Counted from the stretch's first letter, positions 6,644 to 13,651 are shown. The stretch is DNA of 13,660 nt from a candidate division WWE3 bacterium CG_4_9_14_3_um_filter_43_9 (GCA_002791435.1 PFXB01000062.1:683-14342); one strand, 5' to 3'. Translations and numbers: made by a program. The notes: generated from the sequence alone by a model not told the origin.

Positions 6644-9600
6644 TGGAAAATCCAGGTCCAGAAATTAAATATCCGCCGGGTGAAAGAATAAATGAAATTA
6701 GTTCTGCAGGGATAGGTACGGAAGAAGTTATGACAATGGCCAGCGAAGAAAAAGCCGGGAAGCCGGCCTGCCTTTATGAGTTTGTCCAAGGAGCATGTGA
6801 CTGGGGACTGGCTGATCCTCCCCCTCGGGTGTTGGTTTTAAAACTTGACGGGCAAGGTGAAGTTCAAAGGCAGGTTTTTGACGGGTCACCCTGTGATACC
6901 CGCGGGGTAGAGGCGCTTGAAATATATAACACCGGTCCGGGTTTATCGCCCGAAGATCTGGTCATTTTCCATAGCGGGACAAGAGAAGGGGATCAATATG
7001 ATAGGTCCGGAAGAAGACAGGGAAGTCACGGCAGAGGCACAACTATCAGTTTGACATACTTGGCCTCATTAGGTGTTCCGGTTGAGATAGAATCAAATTA
7101 TCAAGGCCATCCTTGGATAGGTCAAACCAGATTAATGCCTACCACGACAGGGAGAACTCGGGTTTTAACGGTTGACGGAGAATGGGAGGAGGGTGAAAGA
7201 AACTATACTATTTTTAGAATTTTAAAACCTCCGCCAGGAATAGTCGGGTCATTAAACAGACTTCCCCAAAGGTATTTAGAAGCAAATCCACGCTATAAAA
7301 GAGCGAGATTGGTTCCTGTGCTGCCGAAGGCAGGAACTCCTTACACCCAAGCAGTTGACAAGGGCATGGTTGAGCTACTTGATGCTGGGACGGTTGAATT
7401 CGAAGGAATATTGCCGGTCGTTTTTTGTGATAAAAAAGCTGTCGCAACAAATTCTTGGGATTATTTCGTTTTACCCTGGGCAATCGAGGGTTTTGCAGAT
7501 GCTACAGATCCATCTCTTAGAGTAAGAAGAGGCATCGCCAGTGACGAATTAGAAGGAAGAGGAAGTGCCGGATGTATTGTAACAAGAGTCTTAGCCAACT
7601 GTGAAGATCCAGAAGTATTTGAAAGGCTTTTTAGAGCCATTGATCAAGCACGGAAAAGAACGAGTTATATTCAACCCAGAGAGGCTACTGGAAGCATCCT
7701 TCCGGAAAGAACGGGCGTTAAACCAGCAGTATCCTCAGCCGTACAAAAAGCCTGGGTGGACTGTTATGGTAATGCGGCCGTGACCATGGATCCGTCTCTA
7801 GAAAGAGTGGGCGGTGAAGAGCTTGTTCCAATCAGAGTAGCAGGAGACGGGCTTTATAACTTTCTGAGGGCTTGCGGAATCAGAGATGGCGCCGATGTAT
7901 TAAAAATCACCAAAAAAGAAAAGGTGGGTGGTTTAGGTGAGGTTTACGTTGATTCTATTCCTCCTTTTGCAGAAGCATTTTTAAGCTTGGGTGAAGTGAA
8001 AGGCGCAAAAATATCAGTTTCTGTGTCAGGCGGAGAACCTAAAATTGTAATAACATTTCCAACAGATATAACGATCAACGGATTTAAATCCAGAAGGCCA
8101 GGAATGGAAGCCAAAGTTTTGGATATTTTAATGGCTGCGACTAAAACACCTGGTATCGGAGTGACTTCTTTAATCTCCCAAAGCCGCGGAAAAAGAACGG
8201 TTTTTGACTATGAACAATACGGATTTCATGATAGGCCAGGAATTATAGATCACACTTTAAAGACCACCGAGTATGATGCCTCTGGCGGTTCAGCCGATTT
8301 TGAGGGTACTCAACTTACTTTAGGTGGCCAAACCTTAGCACAAGCAAGCAGAAGATATGAAACGCTGGCCGCCCGTTTGCAAAAAGCATGGGAAACAAAA
8401 CAAGCCGCTTTGGTAAGAAAGGACAAATTAGAAAAAAAGTCCAGACAAGTGCAGGACTTGGAGGGGCAAAGAAGAGAGGTGTTAAAACAATTACAAGCTT
8501 TAGCAGAGCAGAAAAGACAACAAGATGAGGAATTAAGGCGTCTTCGGGAAACGAGAGAAGAGGAACAGAGAATGATTGAAATTTTTAGAAAAAACCCAGC
8601 AGCATACTTGGCAGAAACCATTTGGAAAGGGTTGCCTGCAGATAAATGGTCGAGAAGCATAAGGGATGGTTATAAAAGACTGGCTGACAATTTAAGGCAG
8701 TTTGATTGGAAGGAGGCTTTCACTCCACGCCCTCCGCATGTCAGCAGGAGGCAACTATTAAAGGGAGCGGCTACAGTGGCCGGTGTATACGTCGGAGGAG
8801 GGTTGGTACAAACACTCATAGGTCCAAGGCTACAAGGCGTTAGTATGCCCGTGACAGCAGCTATCCCTGGAATAGAATTGCTCTCCGGACTGGGATTGGT
8901 TATTTATCCGCCAGATTTTAAAGTCGAAAGTTTATATCCAGACATCCCTTGTGATGGTTACTTTCGGACAGGTGTCTTGGATACCCCAACTTTATTGCTT
9001 ATAGGATCCATCGGTTGGAAAAAAAGTGAGGATAATTCAGTTGCAGAGGAGATTCCACAAATAGCATCAAACCAAATGCCAAAAGATTTCATGACTAGAG
9101 TTAATTTGGTAGGACCTGCTCTAGGTTCACCGAGAGTGCCTATCAGAGCCGGAGAGAAAGTTCTTGCGTATTCAGGAGCCAGGACTCAATTTGCCAGAGA
9201 TCAAAGAACCGGTGAATATCAAGCGCGTTGTTTCGGTCCGATTACATTTTATACTGCTAAAGAAAACGAAGCCTGGAGAAAAAATCCTCCAACAGAAACT
9301 GATACAGCCAAATTTTTAGGTGATCTTTCCGGATTAACACAAGACTGGAAAGATTTTATTACCCAAGTAAGAGATAATCCGGATCTATCCTCAACCGACA
9401 AAGCAGCTTTGGCTCTTGGTGCTTGGGGAAAGAAATTTGTGTATGATGGAAGTTTTCTTTTAGAGTTGCAGTATTTGGGTACAAGAATTTCGGATATTCT
9501 TTCTCATGTTGTTAATACAGCACGCGGGATTTGCAACGTCTCTTCAGCTGGGGCCCTTTCGGTATTGCGTGAAGTTGGAGTTCCTTGCAGGATTAATATG

Positions 9601-10131
9601 GGTTATGTAAACAACGGTTCTGAATTAAGAAACGTAATGAGTCATGAATGGTTAAGTATCTGGAATGGCGAAAAATGGGTTGACGTTGAAACCTTGGGTG
9701 ATAATATAGCTCCAGGAACAGAAGAAAATTTTGCGCTAGCCTTTGCTTTAGCCGAGGCCGTAAACAAATTAAAGGGTGATCAATCGGAGGCTTTATTTGG
9801 AGCAACATCTTCTATAGGGACGATTTCTGCTGATGAACGGGAAAGAATAACTAATAAAGAGGCTTTTCCAGATCGAGAAGAACTTGATTTAAGGAAAATT
9901 CCTGACGCTCTGCGAACAACCTTTGAGGCCCTTACAGGTACGGTATTAAGCGAAGAAGGATTTAAAATGAGTGCAGGAAAATTAGCCGTAGCAGTCGGAG
10001 CCTCGGTTTTGGGCGGTTTTGCCCTAGGTTTGGCGGTAGACAGAAAAATACACCCAAGCGGAGCTGAACAAGAAGTTAAAAGTGAAGTTAAACAAACACC
10101 AAAAGAACCAAAAAAAGTCGGTAGTAATTAA
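6643..10131 (+). CDS. GHKL ATPase-like/transglutaminase-like membrane protein
   Basis: A 1162-residue multidomain protein, not assigned to a known family. Start chosen: ATG 6643, nine bases after AGAGGG; an ATG at 6607 has AAGGA only two or three bases away. Order: (1) about 40-200, a GHKL (Hsp90/histidine-kinase fold) ATP site, with an N-box-like E46-x-x-x-G50-x-x-D53, a G1-like N96-T-G-P-G100 and a G2-like G127-S-H-G130-R-G132; (2) about 200-560, unassigned; (3) about 565-651, a charged coiled coil; (4) S701-R-R-Q-L-L-K707 followed by a hydrophobic stretch to about 728; (5) about 930-1020, a transglutaminase-like core with C964 in a G-I-C-N context, H1001 in S-H-E-W, and D1014 or E1016 as third member; (6) a membrane segment at about 1113-1135 with a short basic tail. 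Segments 4 and 6 would put the ATPase-like part inside and the transglutaminase-like part outside. The metal-binding Asn and the G1 Asp of GHKL proteins are replaced, so ATP hydrolysis is doubtful. Confidence 0.8.
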   Translation: MENPGPEIKYPPGERINEISSAGIGTEEVMTMASEEKAGKPACLYEFVQGACDWGLADPPPRVLVLKLDGQGEVQRQVFDGSPCDTRGVEALEIYNTGPGLSPEDLVIFHSGTREGDQYDRSGRRQGSHGRGTTISLTYLASLGVPVEIESNYQGHPWIGQTRLMPTTTGRTRVLTVDGEWEEGERNYTIFRILKPPPGIVGSLNRLPQRYLEANPRYKRARLVPVLPKAGTPYTQAVDKGMVELLDAGTVEFEGILPVVFCDKKAVATNSWDYFVLPWAIEGFADATDPSLRVRRGIASDELEGRGSAGCIVTRVLANCEDPEVFERLFRAIDQARKRTSYIQPREATGSILPERTGVKPAVSSAVQKAWVDCYGNAAVTMDPSLERVGGEELVPIRVAGDGLYNFLRACGIRDGADVLKITKKEKVGGLGEVYVDSIPPFAEAFLSLGEVKGAKISVSVSGGEPKIVITFPTDITINGFKSRRPGMEAKVLDILMAATKTPGIGVTSLISQSRGKRTVFDYEQYGFHDRPGIIDHTLKTTEYDASGGSADFEGTQLTLGGQTLAQASRRYETLAARLQKAWETKQAALVRKDKLEKKSRQVQDLEGQRREVLKQLQALAEQKRQQDEELRRLRETREEEQRMIEIFRKNPAAYLAETIWKGLPADKWSRSIRDGYKRLADNLRQFDWKEAFTPRPPHVSRRQLLKGAATVAGVYVGGGLVQTLIGPRLQGVSMPVTAAIPGIELLSGLGLVIYPPDFKVESLYPDIPCDGYFRTGVLDTPTLLLIGSIGWKKSEDNSVAEEIPQIASNQMPKDFMTRVNLVGPALGSPRVPIRAGEKVLAYSGARTQFARDQRTGEYQARCFGPITFYTAKENEAWRKNPPTETDTAKFLGDLSGLTQDWKDFITQVRDNPDLSSTDKAALALGAWGKKFVYDGSFLLELQYLGTRISDILSHVVNTARGICNVSSAGALSVLREVGVPCRINMGYVNNGSELRNVMSHEWLSIWNGEKWVDVETLGDNIAPGTEENFALAFALAEAVNKLKGDQSEALFGATSSIGTISADERERITNKEAFPDREELDLRKIPDALRTTFEALTGTVLSEEGFKMSAGKLAVAVGASVLGGFALGLAVDRKIHPSGAEQEVKSEVKQTPKEPKKVGSN

Positions 10132-10132
10132 A

Positions 10133-10255
10133 GGGTAGCATCACAAATGTCGCCCCAGTTTCAAGAGCCAGCGAGGCAACAATCGTCCTGCGGACTTTAA
10201 TTTTTGCTTTGACCACGATCACTGATGTTTGAAGGTTGAATTTCAAAACAACCAT
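10133..10255 (-). pseudogene. Truncated retropepsin-like protein
   Basis: From ATG 10255 about 41 residues resemble the start of a clan AA aspartic protease-like protein: V-V-K-A-K-I, then V-A-S-L-A-L-E-T-G-A-T, then M-L-P. The catalytic motif Asp-Thr-Gly-Ala is Glu-Thr-Gly-Ala (E32), which should kill activity. The likeness ends at P41 (10133), one base past the TAA of the large + strand gene, so the 3' part was lost in a rearrangement. It overlaps the end of the preceding relic (10197-10355), as in a former operon. The family assignment is from motif recognition only. Confidence 0.55.
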
Positions 10256-10355
10256 AAAAATGCCACTTTTTAGGATTATGAAGCTTATCCTCTTCAATTA
10301 TTTTGGCTAAAACTCATTCGTTAGGATAGCTTTTCTTTACTTTTCTGATATCCAT
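10197..10355 (-). pseudogene. Small gene relic with in-frame TGA
   Basis: From ATG 10355 a 52-codon frame ends at TAA 10199-10197, interrupted by TGA at codon 14 (10316-10314). The text before and after, K-S-Y-P-N-E, stop, V-L-A-K-I-I-E-E-D, resembles a small family with Tyr-Pro-Asn-Glu-Trp-Val-Leu followed by an acidic strand. The TGA therefore sits where Trp (TGG) is expected. AAGGAGGA lies about 13 bases upstream of the ATG. It overlaps the truncated retropepsin-like relic, and such pairs are plausible operon partners. With its partner decayed, a nonsense mutation is the simplest reading. Confidence 0.55.
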
Positions 10356-10429
10356 AAAAGATTCATATCCTCCTTACCCTAGACCATACCAAAAAGACGC
10401 TCCGAAGTCGATTTTTCGAATAGCGAAAA

Positions 10430-10470
10430 AGAGAGGGCGATCCTCTTGGCGACAAAAAGACCCTCTTTTG
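10430..10470 (-). terminator. Terminator-like hairpin after the PLP enzyme gene
   Basis: On the - strand AAAAGAGGG pairs with CCCTCTCTTTTT across a loop of about 23 bases and ends in a T run. It follows the larger structure at 10480-10551, so the two may act together. Confidence 0.45.
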
Positions 10471-10479
10471 CTAGAATGG

Positions 10480-10551
10480 AAAAGGGGAGTCGTTCTGATG
10501 GGTTTCTCTTAACCCGAAGACTCATCAGACTTTAAAACGGCTCCCCCTTTT
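10480..10551. terminator. Three-tier hairpin downstream of PLP enzyme gene
   Basis: The outer stem pairs AAAAGGGGAGTCGTT (10480-10494) with AACGGCTCCCCCTTTT (10536-10551), about 15 pairs with one bulged C and one T-G pair. Inside it CTGATG pairs with CATCAG (10495-10500 with 10523-10528), and within that GGTT with AACC. The arms end in A4 and T4, so either strand gives a stem ending in U4. It lies 13 bases after the stop of the gene at 10564, and probably ends its transcript and blocks read-through from the other side. Confidence 0.55.
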
Positions 10552-10563
10552 GTGTCTCTCACC

Positions 10564-11655
10564 TCAGCTTTTATCATAAGAAATATAGACTTTCTCTCTC
10601 GAACGCGTCCACTCGTCAGGAGTGATGACCACGATACAACCCCGGGCGTGTTCTCGCTTGAGCCTTTCAGCCACGATTTTCGCGCCGACGACTGCTGCGC
10701 CGCTGCTGCCGCCGACCAAGATGTTTTGCGCGTGAAGCCGACGCGTTTCCTCAAACGCTGTTTCATCCTCAACAGTGAGCACCTCATCGATGAGGGGAAG
10801 ATATCTTTGTGACAGCTTGGTAAGTAGGGTTATGCCGATGCCGTCGATGTGCCACATGCGGGTGATGTCAAGCTCTACCTCAATCCGTTCGTTTGGCGGA
10901 GCATCAGGATTCACCGTCATATCAACCTGCATCCCCAATGCCTGATACATTCCGATAATCGGCTGCAAGGCAGCGACTTGCGCCTCAAGCGGTTGGTTCC
11001 GGACCGTCTCAAAGGCAACGAAAAGATCGAGCACAGAACCGCGCGGTTGAACGGCGACAATCCGGATCTTTGGATCTCGTCGTTTAAGGTAGGATGCTGC
11101 TCCGAGCAAGCTGGCTCCGGTACCGTACCCGGCGACAAGATGGGTCAGGTCATCTTGAGTTTGCCGCCAGATTTCCGGTCCCAAAATATCCCGAACAGTA
11201 CGGAAACCCGCCGGATTGTTGTATTGATCAAGATAGCATGAACCCGCTTCCTGGGAGAGCTCATACGCTTTTCCCTTGCGGCCTTCCGGGTCCCATTCGG
11301 GAAGCAGGTGCGGCACCTCAAAAACTTCGACGCCGAGATCGCGTAACCTGTCCTTGGCAGCTTGGCTATAGACGTCAAGAACGCAGGCTGTAACGCAATA
11401 TCCCTGCGGGATTGCGTAATGGGCAACGCTGAGCGCGGTGTTTCCTCCGCTGTCGAGCACAATCCGCATCCCGGGGTGAAGCTTTCCACGTTTCACCAAA
11501 TCGTCAACAAAAGCCGGCGCGACTCTGTCTTTGACCGAACCCGTGGGATTCAAGTCCTCGCGTTTGAGCTGAATCGCAACTCCGCCGCAATCCTCAAGTA
11601 GGTGCAGCGGTGTATTAACCGCCAAATGTTTGAGAGGTAGTCCGATCAGTGCCAT
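10564..11655 (-). CDS. PLP fold-type II enzyme, cysteine synthase-like
   Basis: A 363-residue cytoplasmic enzyme of the cysteine synthase / cystathionine beta-synthase / threonine synthase fold. K42 in N-P-T-G-S-V-K-D-R should hold PLP. S-G-G-N-T-A (69-74) matches the substrate loop, normally S-S-G-N-T-G. G-Y-G-T-G-A-S (176-182) is the phosphate cup. G-G-S-S-G-A-A (315-321) is the late loop that holds the PLP ring. These changes from housekeeping CysK leave the reaction open: beta-replacement on O-acetyl- or O-phosphoserine, 2,3-diaminopropionate synthesis (SbnA-like) or desulfhydration. Start ATG 11655 has GGAGAG six bases before it; the stop is TGA. It lies 68 bases after the RGH-repeat peptide gene and both are visibly richer in G+C than the flanking genes, which suggests recent transfer together. 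Confidence 0.85.
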   Translation of the reverse strand: MALIGLPLKHLAVNTPLHLLEDCGGVAIQLKREDLNPTGSVKDRVAPAFVDDLVKRGKLHPGMRIVLDSGGNTALSVAHYAIPQGYCVTACVLDVYSQAAKDRLRDLGVEVFEVPHLLPEWDPEGRKGKAYELSQEAGSCYLDQYNNPAGFRTVRDILGPEIWRQTQDDLTHLVAGYGTGASLLGAASYLKRRDPKIRIVAVQPRGSVLDLFVAFETVRNQPLEAQVAALQPIIGMYQALGMQVDMTVNPDAPPNERIEVELDITRMWHIDGIGITLLTKLSQRYLPLIDEVLTVEDETAFEETRRLHAQNILVGGSSGAAVVGAKIVAERLKREHARGCIVVITPDEWTRSREKVYISYDKS

Positions 11656-11661
11656 AGCCTT

Positions 11662-11706
11662 CTCTCCTCAAAAAGCTTGGAGAGGACGATCCTCGGTCTC
11701 GTCCTC
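11662..11706 (-). promoter_or_regulatory. Competing hairpins over PLP enzyme ribosome site
   Basis: On the - strand GAGGACGA (11706-11699) pairs perfectly with TCGTCCTC (11689-11682). A second stem, CTCTCC (11684-11679) with GGAGAG (11667-11662), would bury the ribosome site of the PLP enzyme gene. The two share three bases and cannot both form. This is a possible translational switch tied to translation of the short upstream peptide gene, which ends at 11724. Confidence 0.35.
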
Positions 11707-11723
11707 GAGTGGCGGGTTATCGC

Positions 11724-11834
11724 TTAGCCGTTATGGCCGCGGACTGCGTGGCCGCGAACAGCATGACCCACGACATGGCCGCGAATGGCATGGCCGCGGG
11801 TGTTGCTGCCGCGCAGAACAACTTTCACTTTCAT
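11724..11834 (-). CDS. 36-residue Arg-Gly-His repeat peptide
   Basis: A short gene with an excellent ribosome site: GGAGG seven bases before ATG 11834, TAA at 11726-11724. After a leader M-K-V-K-V-V-L-R-G-S-N-T the peptide consists of five near-repeats, R-G-H-A-I, R-G-H-V-V, G-H-A-V, R-G-H-A-V, R-G-H-N-G. At DNA level these are units of 15 bases (one of 12) starting CGCGGCCAT or a close variant. It is strongly basic, with five His and no Cys, Asp or Glu. No family is recognised. Possible roles are a metal- or nucleic-acid-binding peptide, a modified-peptide precursor, or a leader peptide whose translation governs the PLP enzyme gene 68 bases downstream. The repeats varying at DNA level while keeping the G-H pattern argue for a coding role. 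Confidence 0.65.
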   Translation of the reverse strand: MKVKVVLRGSNTRGHAIRGHVVGHAVRGHAVRGHNG

Positions 11835-11885
11835 GATGTTGCCTCCTTTCATTGAGCTGGGGACCAAGAGGTGAGTACCGAGGAC

Positions 11886-11937
11886 CCTTCTCCCGTCCTT
11901 TAAAAGATCGGAAAATCCCTTAAAGGAGGGGAGAAGG
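11886..11937. repeat. Long inverted repeat between alr and peptide gene
   Basis: CCTTCTCCCGTCCTTTAA (11886-11903) and TTAAAGGAGGGGAGAAGG (11920-11937) form an 18-bp stem with one mismatch and a 16-base loop. It has no T run after it on the - strand, so it is not a typical terminator. It could be an mRNA end, a processing site or a leader structure for the downstream peptide and PLP enzyme genes. Confidence 0.55.
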
Positions 11938-11965
11938 TAATAAAATATGAAATGTGCAAATGTCG

Positions 11966-13072
11966 TTATGCCAGATATCGGCGTTCCACTTTTTCTGGGA
12001 TCATCCCCAGCAACTGATATTGACTTCTTCCCGTTTTTTGACAGATATCTCGAATGGTAATTTCCTGATTTTTTTGCGTTCCTATAAGTACCACTTCATC
12101 ATTTTCTTTGACGGGAGAATCGCGACCGAGCTTTAAAAAGCTATTATTCATCGTGACTAGACCGACAAAGGGATATTTTTGGCCGCCGACCAAAGCTTTT
12201 CCTCCATTGACGATCTTGGGATCAAGTCCATCGGTATAACCCACCGGCAGTACGGCGATTGTCGCATCACCGTTTATTTTTAAGGCCCGACGGTAAAGCA
12301 GGGCCGCGCCTTTTTTAACCCGTTTGGTTTGCAGGATTTTTGTCTTCCAGGAAAAAGAAAGTTGCAGTGGTATTTTTTGCTTCAGTACGAAATTGTCAGA
12401 GGGATATATGCCATACAACATAATCCCAGCACGCACCAGATTAAAATAACCTTCAGGAAGTGACAAAATGCTTGCCGAAGAGACCAAACTTTTAATTGGA
12501 ATCGCAATATTTTGAGCTTCGATCAGGGTAATGATTTTTTTTAACCGGCGCAATTGAATACGGTCATACGCAGGATCTTCGGTAAGCGTGCTATAAAGAC
12601 CGGTGATTTTTATATCCTTGCCGGATGCAATTTTTACAACCAGACTAAGAGTCTTCAGATAAGGCAATCCAAGACGTCCGAGACCCGTATCAACTTTAAT
12701 CCATACGGATGCTTTTTTACCTATTTTTTGGGATATTTCGTCTATTTTCTGAAAATTTGCTTGGGTAAATACAGCAAGAGTAATCCCGTTATTAATGGCT
12801 GTCTCGATTATGGTCGGCGACCAGCCGCACATGATAACAATTGTTCCCGCGATACCGGCTTGCCTAAGTGAGAGTGCTTCCTGGATAGTCGCAACCCCAA
12901 AAAAGTTTACTCCACTTTGAGCCAGCACCCGAGCAATAGGGATAAGTCCCAATCCATAGGCGTTATCTTTTACCATTGCCATTATTGCGGTATTGTTCAC
13001 CGTTTTTCTGATAGAACTGAGATTGCGACGAATTTTGTTCGTATCAATTTCAAGGTAATTGAGATTTTCCAT
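11966..13072 (-). CDS. alr: Alanine racemase
   Basis: PLP enzyme (fold type III) interconverting L- and D-alanine for peptidoglycan; cytoplasmic. K35 in V-K-D-N-A-Y-G binds PLP and Y279 in V-G-Y-T-D-G is the second catalytic base. K-V-D-T-G-L-G-R-L-G (126-135) and R-A-G-I-M-L-Y-G (214-221) are family signatures. The loop normally Met-Asp-Gln reads M-N-N (308-310). The length, 368 residues, is normal. The ATG at 13072 is preferred because AAAGGAAAA precedes it and the N-terminus then matches the family; an in-frame ATG at 13108 would add 12 residues unlike it. The stop is TAA. No strong promoter is seen. The peptide and PLP enzyme genes follow on the same strand after an inverted repeat. Confidence 0.95.
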   Translation of the reverse strand: MENLNYLEIDTNKIRRNLSSIRKTVNNTAIMAMVKDNAYGLGLIPIARVLAQSGVNFFGVATIQEALSLRQAGIAGTIVIMCGWSPTIIETAINNGITLAVFTQANFQKIDEISQKIGKKASVWIKVDTGLGRLGLPYLKTLSLVVKIASGKDIKITGLYSTLTEDPAYDRIQLRRLKKIITLIEAQNIAIPIKSLVSSASILSLPEGYFNLVRAGIMLYGIYPSDNFVLKQKIPLQLSFSWKTKILQTKRVKKGAALLYRRALKINGDATIAVLPVGYTDGLDPKIVNGGKALVGGQKYPFVGLVTMNNSFLKLGRDSPVKENDEVVLIGTQKNQEITIRDICQKTGRSQYQLLGMIPEKVERRYLA

Positions 13073-13146
13073 AGTTTTCCTTTTAGTCTGTTTACCAAAA
13101 CTAAGCACAAAAACGCATTAAAAGCTTTTATGCTAAGCTCCGATAG

Positions 13147-13168
13147 CAACCCTTTTTAAAAAGGGTTG
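13147..13168. terminator. Perfect 22-base palindrome upstream of alr
   Basis: CAACCCTTTTTAAAAAGGGTTG is self-complementary over its full length. It lies between the YerC-type gene and alr, both on -, and would end transcripts from the former, or serve either strand. The rest of 13109-13363 shows no gene that can be supported. Confidence 0.5.
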
Positions 13169-13363
13169 GTTTATTGATGGTGATGGTTTAAAGAAATGGA
13201 AAAAATTCTCGTGGGGAACGAGGGAGATAAGTTGCTATTTAAAGTGAAATACGATTTTGTTTTGCTTTTTATACCAGTCATTTTAGATGTTAAACCCCTA
13301 TTCGTCTTATTTTGTGAGCAGGAAAACCACGGGTTTCAGCCTCGGGAGGACGTCGTTATCATG

Positions 13364-13651
13364 CTATTTCATTCTCTCGAGCACCAACCTATACCCGCCC
13401 AGGCCGTGTTTCAGCCATTGGGCCGTGCGCGAAACCGTCGCAGTTGAGCAGCCTATTTCTTGGGCGATCTTCTGGTAGGGGACTCCTTTATCAATCAGCT
13501 TTGCCATTTCCCAACGGTTGGCGAATTCGTCAAGCTCTTTCAAGGTTAATAGATCACGGAAGAAGCGAGTTGCCTCATCTTTGGTTTTTAATTTCAAAAC
13601 GGCCTCCAATAGCCGTTGATGGGAATGATTGGGATAATCTTCTTCTTGCAT
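13364..13651 (-). CDS. TrpR/YerC-family DNA-binding protein
   Basis: A 95-residue protein matching the YerC/YecD branch of the TrpR superfamily, a helical fold with a C-terminal helix-turn-helix. The pattern L-L-E-A-V-L-K-L-K, F-F-R-D-L-L-T, R-W-E-M-A-K-L-I then P-Y-Q-K-I-A-Q-E-I-G-C-S-T-A-T-V-S-R (about 58-75) is typical; the latter is the helix-turn-helix. It presumably represses genes on sensing a ligand, but which cannot be told. The stop is TAG. The ATG at 13651 lies nine bases from the window edge, its ribosome site is outside view and the frame is still open there, so a slightly earlier start is possible. The length agrees with the B. subtilis protein. Confidence 0.88.
   Translation of the reverse strand: MQEEDYPNHSHQRLLEAVLKLKTKDEATRFFRDLLTLKELDEFANRWEMAKLIDKGVPYQKIAQEIGCSTATVSRTAQWLKHGLGGYRLVLERMK

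Noticed and set aside
8310..8660. 116-residue - strand Ser/Cys/Leu-rich frame
   Set aside because: It mirrors the Lys/Glu/Gln-rich coiled coil of the large gene; such shadows are expected opposite that composition.
10509..10787. 92-residue - strand frame overlapping the PLP enzyme's end
   Set aside because: It is another frame of the same strand within a gene supported by four cofactor motifs.
13196..13447. 83-residue + strand reading frame
   Set aside because: Its second half is antisense to the well-supported YerC-type gene, it has only a weak ribosome site, and its composition shows no protein-like pattern.
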